A stretch of 64,000 bases of DNA from Pseudogracilibacillus sp. GTDB lineage: Bacteria; Bacillota; Bacilli; Bacillales; Amphibacillaceae. The translations under genes were made by a program, and so were the position numbers. The stretch covers positions 124,001 through 188,000 of the forward strand of contig JAPFDT010000012.1 of assembly GCA_026169815.1 (NCBI GenBank), given 5' to 3'. Of this stretch, positions 22,720-33,320 are shown piece after piece (the stretch's first letter is position 1; every line of letters begins with the position of its first letter). The notes beneath the pieces were generated by a model that saw only the letters and a program-made list of their open reading frames with translations, was not told the origin of the DNA and made no database searches.

Positions 22720-22764
22720 AAGTTACATTTTTATTAGCATGTTAAAGAAATCTATCTTACTTGA

Positions 22765-23109
22765 TTAGCGACGCTCTTTAATACGAGCTGCTTTACCACG
22801 TAAGTCACGGATATAGTACAGTTTAGCACGGCGTACAATACCTTTGTGAGTTACTTCAATTTTATCAACACGTGGAGAATGTAATGGGAATGTACGCTCA
22901 ACACCTACACCGTAAGAAACTTTTCTTACTGTAAATGTTTCATGAATTCCACCATTTTGTCTTCTGATTACTACACCTTCGAAAATCTGAATTCTTTCTC
23001 TCGATCCTTCAACAACTTTCGCGTGAACTTTTACTGAGTCACCTGCACGAAAATCTGGATGATCTGTACGTAGTTGATCTTTCGTAATGTCTGCAATTAA
23101 ATTTTGCAT
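22765..23109 (-). CDS. rplS: 50S ribosomal protein L19
   Basis: Large-subunit protein L19 (114 aa), located at the subunit interface. [27 protein letters not shown] and [35 protein letters not shown] are conserved. The open frame extends to 23127, but the ATG at 23109 follows GGAAGGAGTG and begins [10 protein letters not shown]. It is the last gene of the rimM-trmD-rplS cluster. Confidence 0.98.
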   Translation of the reverse strand: MQNLIADITKDQLRTDHPDFRAGDSVKVHAKVVEGSRERIQIFEGVVIRRQNGGIHETFTVRKVSYGVGVERTFPLHSPRVDKIEVTHKGIVRRAKLYYIRDLRGKAARIKERR

Positions 23110-23220
23110 GTCTTTCACTCCTTCCAAACTAATGCTCTTACTTACATTTATGTAAATAGCGGAACATCGCTTTAGCGGCTTAAGTCAATTAAGCACATCT
23201 TATAATATACCATATGTTTC
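23110..23220 (-). promoter_or_regulatory. Possible L19 leader RNA upstream of rplS
   Basis: The 142-base gap between trmD and rplS carries a conserved-looking leader with GCCGCTAAAGCGATGTTCCG and AGAGCATTAGTTTGGAAGG on the minus strand. Its position and the ending just before the ribosome site fit the L19 leader known from Bacillales. I cannot confirm the fold without a covariance model. Confidence 0.45.
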
Positions 23221-23251
23221 TAACAGATACAACTTTTTTTATAATATTTAT

Positions 23252-23992
23252 TTAATCTTCTTCCTCTTTCATTACTATTTCTAACAATTGTTGATCTGCT
23301 TCTGATAGTTGAGTCTTCTTTAATAAGTCAGGACGGCGTTTCCATGTTCGTCGTAAAGATTCTTTCTTTCGCCATTCGTCTATCTTAGCATGATTACCTT
23401 CTAATAAAACATCTGGTACTTTCATGCCGCGAAAATCTGCTGGCCTTGTATAATGAGGATGTTCTAATAATCCTGTTGAAAAAGAATCTTCTACAGCAGA
23501 TGCTTCATTTCCTAATACTTCAGGAATAAGGCGAACAACACTGTCAATGACAGCCAAAGCCCCTATTTCTCCACCTGTTAATACGTAATCACCGATGGAA
23601 ATTTCATCTGTTACGACATGTTCCCTTATCCGCTCATCATAACCTTCATAATGACCGCAAATAATAATTAAATGTTCTTCTTCTGCTAATTCTTCTGCTT
23701 TTTGTTGAGTATATGTTTCCCCTTGAGGACACATGAGAATAACACGTGGTTTCGCATTACTTTCTTCTTTCACTGCTTCTACAGCATCAAATATTGGTTG
23801 GGCAGTGAGAACCATCCCTGCTCCACCACCATATGGATAATCATCAACCTTTTCATGCTTATTCGTTGAATAGTCACGAAAATTTACAAAACTGTAGTCG
23901 AATTGTTCTTTATTTTTCGCACGTTTTAAAATTGAATTTTCTAAAGTGCCTTCCATCATTTCAGGAAATAGCGTTAAAATATCGATATGCAT
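23252..23992 (-). CDS. trmD: tRNA (guanine-37-N1)-methyltransferase
   Basis: SPOUT-fold enzyme (246 aa) that makes m1G37 in tRNAs reading CNN codons and prevents +1 frameshifting. The knotted SAM site is seen as [13 protein letters not shown] (about 110-122) and [20 protein letters not shown] (about 130-150). It starts within the rimM stop (one-base overlap). Confidence 0.98.
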   Translation of the reverse strand: MHIDILTLFPEMMEGTLENSILKRAKNKEQFDYSFVNFRDYSTNKHEKVDDYPYGGGAGMVLTAQPIFDAVEAVKEESNAKPRVILMCPQGETYTQQKAEELAEEEHLIIICGHYEGYDERIREHVVTDEISIGDYVLTGGEIGALAVIDSVVRLIPEVLGNEASAVEDSFSTGLLEHPHYTRPADFRGMKVPDVLLEGNHAKIDEWRKKESLRRTWKRRPDLLKKTQLSEADQQLLEIVMKEEED

Positions 23993-24495
23993 TACTCTAA
24001 TAATCCTTCCATCGGCTCAATAATGACCCGTTTATTTTTAACATCTACTTCTTTAACAACATCTTGGATATAAGGAATTAATATTTCTTTATTAGTAGCA
24101 TCTTTCACTACCCAAACATCATTTGCACCTGGTGATAAAATATGATCAATCACGCCGACTTTAATTTCATCAGTCGTCCAAACGGTACATCCGATAATTT
24201 CATAATAATAAAATTCATTTTCAGGTAAATCCGTTAATTGTTCTTGTTTAATTTTAAGTAATAATCCTTTAAAACCTTCTACATCTTCAATGGAGTCATA
24301 ACCTTTAAAATGAATTAATAAATTGTTATGTTGCGTTCGAAACCCATCTATTTCTAATGGTTGTGCATTATTATCTTGATCAATAACATAAATGATAGAA
24401 CCTTCATCGAAACGTTCGATAAAGTCTGTAATTTGTTTCACTTTCACTTCGCCTTTAATACCATGTGTATTCGTAATTTTGCCAATCGTAAACAT
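23992..24495 (-). CDS. rimM: 16S rRNA processing/assembly factor RimM
   Basis: A 167-aa 30S maturation factor that binds S19. It has the N-terminal RimM domain ([16 protein letters not shown]) and C-terminal PRC barrel ([40 protein letters not shown]). It is adjacent to ylqD and overlaps trmD by one base. Confidence 0.97.
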   Translation of the reverse strand: MFTIGKITNTHGIKGEVKVKQITDFIERFDEGSIIYVIDQDNNAQPLEIDGFRTQHNNLLIHFKGYDSIEDVEGFKGLLLKIKQEQLTDLPENEFYYYEIIGCTVWTTDEIKVGVIDHILSPGANDVWVVKDATNKEILIPYIQDVVKEVDVKNKRVIIEPMEGLLE

Positions 24496-24511
24496 TATTT
24501 TATCACCTTTA

Positions 24512-24901
24512 TTAAGTATCTATTCGGATGACGACATCATCTTTAACAATAATGGAAGCAGGTTCATTTAACTCACTCCATTTATCACCTATGTCGACAT
24601 TAACTATTGCATCAATTTCCTTCTCTATTACTTCACTACCTAAATCTAACAAGGAAAGTTGTTCTAATTTAAAATCGAGTAAATTTATTTGATCTTTACG
24701 TTGTTCTAATTCATGATTAAATCGTTTTATTATATCGTGTTTTGCCGCATTGTGTTTACGACTTAATTTTCGTTGTTCAAACGAGAGTTGCTCGCATTCA
24801 AGTTCTAATTGACGTTTATCTTGCTGTAGTGTGTCATGTAATTTTGTTTTACTCTTTTCAGTTAACACTTGTTTGACAATTACTTTTTTGATTAACTGCA
24901 T
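24512..24901 (-). CDS. YlqD-family protein
   Basis: A 129-aa protein, mostly one long charged coiled coil (about residues 15-90, with LEQRKDQINLLDFKLEQLS), ending in a small beta-rich part (SIIVKDDVVIRID). This is the YlqD family found between khpA (ylqC) and rimM in Bacillus. Function unknown. The ATG at 24901 follows AAAGGTGGTG and is preferred to one four codons upstream. A family I repeat separates it from khpA. Confidence 0.85.
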   Translation of the reverse strand: MQLIKKVIVKQVLTEKSKTKLHDTLQQDKRQLELECEQLSFEQRKLSRKHNAAKHDIIKRFNHELEQRKDQINLLDFKLEQLSLLDLGSEVIEKEIDAIVNVDIGDKWSELNEPASIIVKDDVVIRIDT

Positions 24902-25114
24902 GATTTCCACCACCTTTAAGAAGGTTGTAGTGATATTTTTATTTTATAAATTTTTACCCATGTCAATTATAGCATAATTTAAAAAGAAATGAAGATGAGG
25001 TTAATGTATGAGGAGATGTTAAGTATTCGTAAAAAATACTTGGATAACAAACATGAAGCCTCAGACTATTTAATAAGTATTTTTACTAATATTTATTAGT
25101 GTATTACACATTCA

Positions 25115-25630
25115 ACGTAAACTGCGACATAAGTGTTGTAACTCATATTGCGTTAAAAAAGATACTGCGAAACTCTCGCTACGGAAAAGCACTGCGCTTT
25201 CCGTGGGCTCGCGATTAGCCTCCTCGAAAGAAAAACACTTTCTCCGGGGTCTAATCGTCATCGCTTTCCCACAGGAGTCTTCGTGCTTTTCCTTCGCTAT
25301 ATTTTTAAGCACCGAATATTGTTATAGGATTCATTTTAATTTGTTAAGCATGTAAATTAACAATGTATTTAAGCTGTAAATGTTTTTCAGAATATGATAA
25401 CTAACTCTTATAATTATTTAAAAAGTGATAGGAAGTTTATTGGATATCTCTACTTTCAATATTGGCAGTTTGTTGCGAAGGATTGTTGACTCCTGTGGAA
25501 ATAGAACGAGTCTGAAAGCCCCGCAGGAAGCGAACTTTGCTTCCGAGGAGATTGAAGCCGTTCCCACGGAAAGCAACAATCCGGAGCGACAAACTGCCTA
25601 ACGCTAAACTTAATTATCAAGGATAGAAAG
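25115..25630. repeat. Family I composite palindromic element, copy 2 (modules C and B)
   Basis: About 515 bp inside the khpA-ylqD gap. The left end CGTAAACTGCGACATAA matches the family terminal repeat; the right terminal repeat is not recognisable. It contains module C (25161-25306, about 95% like copy 1) and module B (25464-25598, outer arms GGCAGTTTGT and ACAAACTGCC). Module B here lacks a roughly 57-bp nested insert present in copies 4 and 5. It has no coding potential beyond a repeat-derived frame. Confidence 0.7.
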
Positions 25631-25642
25631 TTATTTAAAAAT

Positions 25643-25676
25643 AAAAAAAGAGAAAAGATTGCTCTTTTCCCTTTTT
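25643..25676 (-). terminator. Intrinsic terminator after khpA
   Basis: A 14-bp stem on the minus strand (AAAAAGGGAAAAGA with TCTTTTCTCTTTTT, one G-U pair) with a four-base loop, running into T7. It starts at the khpA stop and isolates rpsP-khpA from ylqD-rimM-trmD-rplS. Confidence 0.85.
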
Positions 25677-25677
25677 A

Positions 25678-25905
25678 TTACATAATATCTAAATATACTC
25701 GTTTATTTGTTTGTGTTTTTGCCGAATAAACAATCGTCCTAATGGCTTTTGCAATCCGACCATTTTTACCAATTACTTTTCCGACATCTGTCTCATTGAC
25801 AGTCAAATGATAAACGACTTTTTTCTCTTCGTCTCGTTTCTCGATTTTAATATCATCTGGAAAGTCGACTAAAGGAGTGACGATTGATTCAATTAAAGCT
25901 TCCAT
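25678..25905 (-). CDS. khpA: KH-domain RNA-binding protein KhpA (YlqC)
   Basis: A 75-aa single KH domain that dimerises with KhpB and affects cell size and RNA metabolism in related species. The GxxG loop is GKNG within VGKVIGKNGRIAKAIRTIV (about residues 42-60). It is 14 bases downstream of rpsP, the usual order. Confidence 0.93.
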   Translation of the reverse strand: MEALIESIVTPLVDFPDDIKIEKRDEEKKVVYHLTVNETDVGKVIGKNGRIAKAIRTIVYSAKTQTNKRVYLDIM

Positions 25906-25919
25906 GAGATCACATCACT

Positions 25920-26192
25920 TTACTTTTGATTTTTAGAGTCATGAAATTTCTTCATGATTCCTTTTTCAGAGAATAAGTTACGAACTGTATCACTTGGTTG
26001 TGCACCATTAGCCATCCAGTTTAATGCTTTCTCTTCATCGATTTCTAAAGTTACCGGCTCAGCAACTGGGGCATACGTTCCGATTTGTTCGATTAAACGA
26101 CCATCACGTGGTGAACGTGAATCAGCTACTACGATACGGTAAAATGGATTTCTTTTTGAACCCATTCTTTTCATACGAATTTTAACAGACAT
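25920..26192 (-). CDS. rpsP: 30S ribosomal protein S16
   Basis: Small-subunit protein S16 (90 aa): [38 protein letters not shown] and [16 protein letters not shown] are diagnostic. The ATG at 26192 is preceded by GTAGGAGGTG. It lies between ffh and khpA. Confidence 0.98.
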   Translation of the reverse strand: MSVKIRMKRMGSKRNPFYRIVVADSRSPRDGRLIEQIGTYAPVAEPVTLEIDEEKALNWMANGAQPSDTVRNLFSEKGIMKKFHDSKNQK

Positions 26193-26312
26193 GTTACGCA
26201 CCTCCTACATATATATAAATCAATTAAAATAAGCATAGTTAACAACTTTCTTATTTACCATAATACATATTATCATGAACACTTTAATCTGTAAAGTGTT
26301 TTTACATGACAC

Positions 26313-27656
26313 TTACATAAATGGAAGTTGAAAGCCGCCACCCTTCTTACCTTTTTGCATATTTGTCATTTGTTTCATCATCTTTTTCATTTCATTAAAT
26401 TGTTTTAAAAGACGGTTTACTTGCGATACATTTGTACCTGACCCTTTCGCTATGCGTCGCTTTCGACTTGCGTTTATAACAGAAGGATCTTGACGTTCTA
26501 TCGCTGTCATTGATTGAATAATGGCTTCAATTTGTCCAAGCTGTTTTTCATCAATTTGAGCATTTTTCATGCCTTTCATTTTATTTGCACCTGGAATCAT
26601 TGCTAATAAATCATCAAGTGGCCCCATTTGACGAACTTGTCCCATCTGTTCTAAGAAATCATCAAATGTAAATGACATTGTTCGCATTTTTTCTTGTAAT
26701 TCTTTCGCTTGGTCTTCATCAACAGTTGCTTGAGCTTTTTCAATAAGACTCAAGACGTCTCCCATACCAAGAATTCGAGAAGCCATACGTTCTGGATGGA
26801 ACTCTTCTAGTTCATCTAACTTTTCACCTGTACCAATAAATTTAATCGGTTTATCAGTAACAGCTTTAATAGATAGTGCTGCACCACCACGTGTATCTCC
26901 GTCAAGCTTTGTCAAAACAACGCCATTAATATCAAGCTGATCGTTAAAGTTTTCAGCTACATTAACAGCATCTTGTCCTGTCATCGCATCTACTACTAAA
27001 AAGATTTCATCTGGATTTACCGCTTCTTTTACGTCGGCTAACTCTTGCATTAAGTCATCATCCACATGTAATCTACCTGCTGTATCAATTAAAACATAGT
27101 CATGATGTTCTTCTTTAGCGTACTCGATAGCCTCTTTACTTATTTCTACAGGACTAACATCAGTACCTTTTTCAAACACTGGCATATCTAATTGTTTTCC
27201 TAATGTTTGTAACTGTTGAATCGCAGCCGGACGATAAATATCACAAGCAACTAGTAATGGTTTCTTATTATACTGTTTACGTAATAAGTTAGCTAACTTA
27301 CCTGTTGTTGTTGTTTTACCTGCACCTTGTAGTCCAACCATCATAATAACTGTTGGAGGACGTTCACTTGTTGCAATCTTACTTTGTGAGCCACCCATTA
27401 ATTTCGTTAATTCATCTTGAACAATTTTAATAACTTGTTGGCCTGGAGTTAAGCTATCAAGCACTTCTTCACCGACTGCACGTTCTTTAATTTCATTAAT
27501 AAAATTACGAACAACTTTAAAGTTAACGTCTGCTTCTAATAATGCTAGACGTACTTCACGTGACATTTCTTTTACATCTTGTTCGCTTACTTTCCCTTTA
27601 CCTGTTATCTTCTTCATCGTTTCTTGTAAACGATTGGATAATCCTTCAAATGCCAT
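26313..27656 (-). CDS. ffh: Signal recognition particle protein Ffh
   Basis: SRP54 GTPase (447 aa) that binds signal peptides with 4.5S/scRNA and targets ribosomes to FtsY. N domain 1-85; G domain with GLQGAGKTTTTGKLA (about 106-120), DTAGRL (near 190) and TKLDGDTRGGAAL (near 246); methionine-rich M domain from about 300, with SRKRRIAKGSG and a C-terminal MKKMMKQMTNMQKGKKGG tail. It follows ylxM with a 13-base gap. Confidence 0.98.
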   Translation of the reverse strand: MAFEGLSNRLQETMKKITGKGKVSEQDVKEMSREVRLALLEADVNFKVVRNFINEIKERAVGEEVLDSLTPGQQVIKIVQDELTKLMGGSQSKIATSERPPTVIMMVGLQGAGKTTTTGKLANLLRKQYNKKPLLVACDIYRPAAIQQLQTLGKQLDMPVFEKGTDVSPVEISKEAIEYAKEEHHDYVLIDTAGRLHVDDDLMQELADVKEAVNPDEIFLVVDAMTGQDAVNVAENFNDQLDINGVVLTKLDGDTRGGAALSIKAVTDKPIKFIGTGEKLDELEEFHPERMASRILGMGDVLSLIEKAQATVDEDQAKELQEKMRTMSFTFDDFLEQMGQVRQMGPLDDLLAMIPGANKMKGMKNAQIDEKQLGQIEAIIQSMTAIERQDPSVINASRKRRIAKGSGTNVSQVNRLLKQFNEMKKMMKQMTNMQKGKKGGGFQLPFM

Positions 27657-27669
27657 AGAAGATAGCCTC

Positions 27670-27999
27670 CTAATCTATATTCTCAATCTGTTTCACTAAT
27701 TGTAAAATCGTTGCTTTATTTTCATCTTGATTAACCGATGTCGTTAACGAGTCTAACAAAAGCTTTCTTTTTTGAAACTTCTCATATAAAGATATTTTTT
27801 CTTCATACGATTCTAATACTTTCTCTGTGCGTCTAATATTATCATAAACTGCTTGTCTTGACACATTCTTAACATCGGCAATTTCTCCAAGAGAGTAATC
27901 TTCTAAATAATATAGCTCTAAATATTCCTTCTGCTTCTTTGTAAGTAAAGGAGCATAAAAATCATACAACATATTCAGTCGTGTTGTTTTCTCGAGCAC
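27670..27999 (-). CDS. ylxM: YlxM/p13-like helix-turn-helix protein
   Basis: A 109-aa sigma-70 region 4-like HTH protein ([33 protein letters not shown], about 27-60), the SRP-operon regulator/accessory family. It starts at a GTG that overlaps the ftsY TAG by one base, after AGAGGAAG. Its place between ftsY and ffh is conserved across Firmicutes. Confidence 0.92.
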   Translation of the reverse strand: MLEKTTRLNMLYDFYAPLLTKKQKEYLELYYLEDYSLGEIADVKNVSRQAVYDNIRRTEKVLESYEEKISLYEKFQKRKLLLDSLTTSVNQDENKATILQLVKQIENID

Positions 28000-28997
28000 T
28001 AAACTTCTTCCTCTTCTTGCTGTTCAATCATATCAGCAAATAGACCAAAAACGAACCCATGTGCATCAAATGGTTTTAAATCGTTGATTCCTTCTCCAAA
28101 ACCTACAAGTTTAACGGGAATGTCCATTTCATTTCGAATCGCTAATACAATACCGCCTTTAGCTGTCCCATCTAATTTCGTTAACACTATTCCTGAAACA
28201 TCTGTTGCTTCTGAGAATGTTTTCGCTTGGCTTAATGCATTTTGTCCTGTTGTAGCATCTAAGACAAGTAATACTTCATGAGGCGCATCTGGTACTTCTC
28301 GTTTAATAATCCGTTGAATTTTTTCTAACTCATTCATTAAATTCACTTTATTTTGTAGACGACCTGCTGTATCACAAATTAACACATCAGCATCTCTTGA
28401 CCTTGCTGCCTTGATTCCGTCGAAAATGACTGCTGCTGGATCACTTCCTTCAGCTTGCTTCACGACTTCAACTTCTGCTCGCTTACCCCATTCTTCTAAT
28501 TGATCAATTGCACCTGCTCTAAAAGTATCTCCTGCAGCTAGAACAACTTTTTTGCCATCATTTTTTAATTGAGCAGCTAATTTACCAATTGAAGTTGTTT
28601 TTCCTACACCATTTACTCCAACTACTAAAATAACCGTTAAATCATCTTCTTGTAAGTTTATTTCTTCGATATCTTCATCGTCTTCATTATAATAAATGTC
28701 GACTAATTTTTCGGAAATAACATCTACTACTTCTGCAGTATCTTTAATGTTACGACGTTGAACTTCAAATCGTAAATCCTCAATTAAATCCATTACTGTT
28801 GCCACACCAACATCTGACATGATTAATGCTTCTTCTAATTCTTCAAAGAAATCCTCGTCAACTTGACGATAGCGGGCAATTAAATCATTAATTTTTTCTG
28901 TGAAAGATTGTCGGGTTTTTTTCATCCCCTCTTTATACGTATCTGTCTCTTCTTTATCTCTTGTAAATCTACTTGTTAATTTTTTAAAAAAGCCCAT
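27999..28997 (-). CDS. ftsY: SRP receptor GTPase FtsY
   Basis: Membrane-associated SRP receptor (332 aa). It has a short lipid-binding N-terminus, N domain, and G domain with [17 protein letters not shown] (about 130-146), [17 protein letters not shown] and [10 protein letters not shown] (near 275). It is followed without a gap by ylxM-ffh. In B. subtilis smc is directly upstream of ftsY; here a family II repeat occupies the gap. Confidence 0.97.
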   Translation of the reverse strand: MGFFKKLTSRFTRDKEETDTYKEGMKKTRQSFTEKINDLIARYRQVDEDFFEELEEALIMSDVGVATVMDLIEDLRFEVQRRNIKDTAEVVDVISEKLVDIYYNEDDEDIEEINLQEDDLTVILVVGVNGVGKTTSIGKLAAQLKNDGKKVVLAAGDTFRAGAIDQLEEWGKRAEVEVVKQAEGSDPAAVIFDGIKAARSRDADVLICDTAGRLQNKVNLMNELEKIQRIIKREVPDAPHEVLLVLDATTGQNALSQAKTFSEATDVSGIVLTKLDGTAKGGIVLAIRNEMDIPVKLVGFGEGINDLKPFDAHGFVFGLFADMIEQQEEEEV

Positions 28998-29043
28998 TCA
29001 CTATTCTTCCTCTCGCCATGTTTTTATTAATTATTTACTTAGT

Positions 29044-29256
29044 TGAATCAATCACATCATTCATTTTAGTTTCTCAAACACGAACTTTACGTTTGATAAT
29101 AGTCTCGTTTACTTTCATTACAGCCGACTGCTTTCCGGTGGGAACGGCCTCCACTCAAGTAAACTTAGTTACATGAGTTAACAACAGTAGTTCATAACTT
29201 TTTGTTTCTAATCGTTCGTGTTTTCAAATGAATTATCCTATTAAGAAATTGATGAA
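29044..29256. repeat. Family II palindromic element, copy 2 (core-deleted)
   Basis: 213 bp between ftsY and smc. It shares with copy 1 the left segment (CACGAACTTTACGTTTGA, then CTTTCATTACAGCCG), the box CTTTCCGGTGGG..CGGCC, the right segment (CAAGTAAACTTAGTTACATG) and the end TTATCCTATTAAGAAATTGA. About 85 bases of the copy 1 core, including the TAAC hairpin and second box, are missing. The right end stops one base from the smc stop codon. Confidence 0.65.
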
Positions 29257-29257
29257 G

Positions 29258-32200
29258 TTATGTTTTTACTAAATCTGCTGTTTCTTCTAATTTAACTGAT
29301 ACAAGTCGAGAAACACCTGATTCTTGCATCGTTACCCCGTATAATGCGTCTGCTTCTTCCATTGTACCATTTCGATGGGTAATAACGATGAATTGTGTGT
29401 CTTCACTAAAATCGTGTAAAAAATTCGCAAATCGTTCCACATTTGTTTCATCAAGTGCTGCATCTACTTCATCTAATATACAAAATGGGACAGGGCGAAC
29501 ACGTAATATCGCAAATAACAAAGCAATTGCAGTTAAAGCTCTTTCTCCACCAGATAATAAACCTAATGTTTTAAGTTTCTTTCCAGGAGGGCGTGCTGAA
29601 ATTTCAATTCCTGTTTCAAGTAAATTTTGCGGTTCTGTTAACGACAATTCAGCATGTCCACCTCCAAATAACTCCTTGAACACTTCAGTAAATGAGGTTT
29701 GAATATCGCTAAATACAGCTTGAAAACGATCTGTCATTTCTTTATCCATTTCTTGAATAACGTCATATAAAGTATTCTTTGCTTCAATTAAATCAGTTTG
29801 TTGCGCTGTTAGAAATTGATGGCGCTCCATTAAACGGTCAAATTCATCAATTGCACCTAAATTTACCGATCCCAACTGTTTAATTTGTAACTTTATTTGA
29901 TCAACTGTTTCTCTAGCTGTTGCTGCATCTTCTACAGGTTCATACAAGTTACATGCTTTTTCATATGTCATAACATAATCCGTTTGTAGTGTTTGTAACA
30001 GATTTTCTAAGGTAACATCAAGTCGATTTACTTGGACTTCTTTTTCTTGTACTTGTTTTGCTGATTGTTCATGTACTTTAATAAGTCCTTTGATTTCTTG
30101 TTCGGCATCGACTACCGTTTGTGTTAATTGCTTTCTCCTTGTCCGCTTTTCGGATAATTGCTGTTCTGTTGTTTCTCTATTAGCTCTTAACTCTGCAACT
30201 TCTCTCGCTAATCGTTCATGTGATTGAAGTTCATTTTCTTCATTTATTATATTAGTTAACTGTTTGTTTGCTTCAGCAAGCTGTTGTTTAACATCATTTA
30301 ATTGTTGTTTAAATGATGTTATTTTTTCTTCGTAATTTTGTTTTGATTGTTGTTGTTGGGCAGTTTGAATATCTAATTCATGAATTTGTTCACTAATTTG
30401 ACGTTCATCTCGTTCCATTGTTTCCATAGAATGAGTTAATTGCTCCATCTTTTGCTCAGTTTTTGAAATCGTATCATTTAATTCGGTTTGTTGAACCGTA
30501 ATTGTCTTTCGTTCATGTTGCAATTCAAAAATTTCTTTCGTCAATTGATCCATCGTTACTTGCGATGTAGATAATTCATCTTTTGTTGTTTTCCATTGCA
30601 TGACAAATGAATGATAAGAATCTTTGAGTTGTTGAAATTTTTCCTGTTCAGATTCTTTATCCTTTTCCTTTTTAGATAATGCTGATTCTAACTCGGCTAT
30701 CTTTTCTTTTCTCTGCTTTACTTCAGCAGTATAGTTCGTTGCACGTTTTCTAAAACGCGTCACTTTATCTGATAATGTTTGTAACTCTTTCTCTCTTGTA
30801 AAAACAGATTGATTGTTTTTCCGTTTTGCACCACCTGACATCGAACCGCCAGGATATACCATATCACCATCTAGTGTAACGATTCTAAAGCGCCTATTTG
30901 TTTTCTGCGCAATATTATTCGCTACTGCTAATGTATTGACAACAATGACATTACCTAATAGATGACGGGCGACCACTTGAAACATCTCTTCTGTTTGCAC
31001 TAATTCACTAGCTACCCCGATAAATCCATCTATTCCAGATATTTGTTGCAACATTGCATTAGGAATCATTCTTGGTTCAATAGAGGCTAACGGTAAAAAA
31101 GTTGCCCTTCCTTTATTTTCTTTCTTCAACCACGCAATCGTCTCTCTTGCTATTTCATCACTTGGAACAACAACATGCTGTGCTTGTGCTCCTAATACTG
31201 TATCAAGCGCAGTTACATATGTTGATGGAACTTCTAATAAGTCAACTACTGCCCCATAAATATGTTGTAATTTATTCGCTTTTCGTGCTTGTAATATCTC
31301 CCTTACACCATAAAAGAAGCCTTGGAATGAGTCTTTCATTTCTTCTAGCATTTCTTTTCTAGATTGTAAACGAGCTATTTGTTCATTACCTTCATATAAT
31401 TTCTGACGCATTGTTTCATATTCTTGTTGTTCTGTTTCTATAGTTGCTTTTTGTTCTTCGATTACCTCTTCTTGTTCTTGCAACATAGTTTCCATTTTCG
31501 TCAATTGACCTTCTAATTTTTCTTTTTCTGTTAGAACGTTCAGTTCTGTTCTTGATGATTGCTCATGTTCAGCTTGCTGCACTTCTTTTTGTTTCGTAAG
31601 TTGTTCCATTCGACGTTCAATAGATTGAAATTCATTTTGCAAAACTGCACGGTCATTTAAATGTTCAATATAATCAGCTTTCAGTTCTTCTACTTCTGCT
31701 TCTACTACTTCTGCGCCATGATTAAGTTCATTATTCAATTGCGCCATTTTAGTTGATAGTTGCTGAAGTGATTCATTCACTTTCTTTAAAGACGTTTCCT
31801 CAGCGAAAATTTGCTCCTGAATAATTTTCTGCTCTTTCTGTAAAGCTGACCTATTTTCATATACTTTTTGCTTATTTTCTTGTAAATGTTTATCACGTTC
31901 AATTGCAACATTTCTTTTTCCATCTACTTGTTCTACTCGTTCCGTAATCGTAAGTAATGTCTGCTGTAAGGAAGTTATTGTATCATCGATTCCTTGTAAT
32001 TGTTGACGTTCTTTTTCAACAGCTGCTTCTTTTTGTTGTAAATGAGTTCGTTCTTCTACTTCATTCAATTGATCTTGTTCTAATGAAGTTATTAAAGCTT
32101 GCCATTTACTGTGTAATTCATTAATTTCTGTAATTAATAAAGCAATTTCAGTTTCTTTTAATAAGGCTCGATATTTTTTATATTGTTTAGCTGTTTCTGC

Positions 32201-32824
32201 TTGTTTTTCTAATGGGCCTAACTGACCGTTAATTTCATAAATAATATCTTCTACACGATCGAGATTATCAGCGGTTTCTACTAGTTTATATTCGGCTTTA
32301 TTTTTACGTTGTTTATATTTTAAAACGCCTGCTGCCTCTTCAAAGACTGCTCGTCTTTCTTCGGCTTTTGAACTAAGAATTTCATCAATCTTACCTTGCC
32401 CAATAACAGAGAATGATTCCCGACCTAATCCTGTATCCATAAACAAATCAACAATGTCTTTTAAGCGACAAGCTTGTTTATTAATATAAAATTCACTCTC
32501 ACCTGACCGATATACTCGTCTCGTTACGTTTACTTCTTGATAATCAATTGGTAATTTACTTTGTTCATTATTTAAAATTAGCGATACTTCAGCATAGTTT
32601 AATGGATTACGTGATTCACTTCCTTGAAAAATGATATCTTCCATTTTTTGACCACGTAACGATTTAGCGGACTGTTCTCCCATTACCCAGCGAATGGCAT
32701 CGATAATATTACTTTTCCCACTTCCGTTTGGACCGACAACAGCAGTGACACCTGAAACAAATTCAATTTGAATTCGTTCAGCAAATGACTTAAAACCAAT
32801 TGATTCAAGCCGTTTTAAAAACAT
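29258..32824 (-). CDS. smc: Chromosome partition/condensin protein SMC
   Basis: Condensin ATPase (1188 aa) that organises and segregates the chromosome with ScpA/ScpB. Walker [21 protein letters not shown] (about 32-51); coiled coil about 170-500; hinge about 505-680 ([28 protein letters not shown]); coiled coil to about 1010; C-terminal signature [17 protein letters not shown] and Walker [12 protein letters not shown]. The frame extends to 32866, but the ATG at 32824 follows AAGGAG and begins MFLKRLES, as in homologues. Confidence 0.98.
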   Translation of the reverse strand: MFLKRLESIGFKSFAERIQIEFVSGVTAVVGPNGSGKSNIIDAIRWVMGEQSAKSLRGQKMEDIIFQGSESRNPLNYAEVSLILNNEQSKLPIDYQEVNVTRRVYRSGESEFYINKQACRLKDIVDLFMDTGLGRESFSVIGQGKIDEILSSKAEERRAVFEEAAGVLKYKQRKNKAEYKLVETADNLDRVEDIIYEINGQLGPLEKQAETAKQYKKYRALLKETEIALLITEINELHSKWQALITSLEQDQLNEVEERTHLQQKEAAVEKERQQLQGIDDTITSLQQTLLTITERVEQVDGKRNVAIERDKHLQENKQKVYENRSALQKEQKIIQEQIFAEETSLKKVNESLQQLSTKMAQLNNELNHGAEVVEAEVEELKADYIEHLNDRAVLQNEFQSIERRMEQLTKQKEVQQAEHEQSSRTELNVLTEKEKLEGQLTKMETMLQEQEEVIEEQKATIETEQQEYETMRQKLYEGNEQIARLQSRKEMLEEMKDSFQGFFYGVREILQARKANKLQHIYGAVVDLLEVPSTYVTALDTVLGAQAQHVVVPSDEIARETIAWLKKENKGRATFLPLASIEPRMIPNAMLQQISGIDGFIGVASELVQTEEMFQVVARHLLGNVIVVNTLAVANNIAQKTNRRFRIVTLDGDMVYPGGSMSGGAKRKNNQSVFTREKELQTLSDKVTRFRKRATNYTAEVKQRKEKIAELESALSKKEKDKESEQEKFQQLKDSYHSFVMQWKTTKDELSTSQVTMDQLTKEIFELQHERKTITVQQTELNDTISKTEQKMEQLTHSMETMERDERQISEQIHELDIQTAQQQQSKQNYEEKITSFKQQLNDVKQQLAEANKQLTNIINEENELQSHERLAREVAELRANRETTEQQLSEKRTRRKQLTQTVVDAEQEIKGLIKVHEQSAKQVQEKEVQVNRLDVTLENLLQTLQTDYVMTYEKACNLYEPVEDAATARETVDQIKLQIKQLGSVNLGAIDEFDRLMERHQFLTAQQTDLIEAKNTLYDVIQEMDKEMTDRFQAVFSDIQTSFTEVFKELFGGGHAELSLTEPQNLLETGIEISARPPGKKLKTLGLLSGGERALTAIALLFAILRVRPVPFCILDEVDAALDETNVERFANFLHDFSEDTQFIVITHRNGTMEEADALYGVTMQESGVSRLVSVKLEETADLVKT

Positions 32825-32978
32825 AGACATTCTCCTTAAAAAAACAAATCCAACCTCAAGTAGCATACTTTAGAAAAATATTGTCACAATATTTACTTTA
32901 GTTGTAATCTATTATGTATCATTGTAAACTAAACAATAGTAATTTAATATATTTTATAAATAATAATGAGGTGTACAT

Positions 32979-33203
32979 ATGAGTTTAGATCAACCTACCC
33001 AGGAAAACCTTAAAATTCTACTCGAACAACTAGGTGATCGTTTAGGGGTGGCGAATCGTATTTTATTAGATGAAAAAGATTATGATTTAAATCGTTACGA
33101 TGATTTAAAGTTTCTCCATGATCATGTGATGTCATCAGATAAACTAAGTCCGTCTGAAACACATGCTTTCATCGATGAATTGCGTTCCGTTCGTAAAAAG
33201 TAA
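32979..33203 (+). CDS. DUF1128 protein (YfkK-like)
   Basis: A 74-aa soluble helical protein of the DUF1128 family (RYDDLKFLHDHVMSSDKLSPSETHAFIDELRSVRK). The function is unknown. It follows TGAGGTG on the plus strand and lies alone between smc and rnc. In B. subtilis yfkK is elsewhere, so this is an insertion into an otherwise conserved rnc-smc order. Confidence 0.82.
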   Translation: MSLDQPTQENLKILLEQLGDRLGVANRILLDEKDYDLNRYDDLKFLHDHVMSSDKLSPSETHAFIDELRSVRKK

Positions 33204-33215
33204 GCAACATATAAA

Positions 33216-33309
33216 CGATAAATCGGCATCGTGTTGGCTTTATTTTTAATTTCACGAACTTTAACGTTTGATAAGAAATGTATTTACTTTCAATACAGCC
33301 GATTTATCG
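33216..33309. repeat. Family II relic inside a perfect 12-bp inverted repeat
   Basis: CGATAAATCGGC (33216-33227) and its exact complement GCCGATTTATCG (33298-33309) enclose about 70 bases including CACGAACTTTAACGTTTGATA and ACTTTCAATACAGCC, clearly related to the left half of family II. It lies between convergent DUF1128 and rnc, and T6 follows on the plus strand, so it may act as a terminator for DUF1128. Confidence 0.6.
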
Positions 33310-33320
33310 GATTCTATTTT

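Noticed and set aside
22297-22737. 146-aa plus-strand frame opposite spoIVFA
   Set aside because: It is antisense to a well-supported gene, has no ribosome site, and its composition follows the complementary strand.
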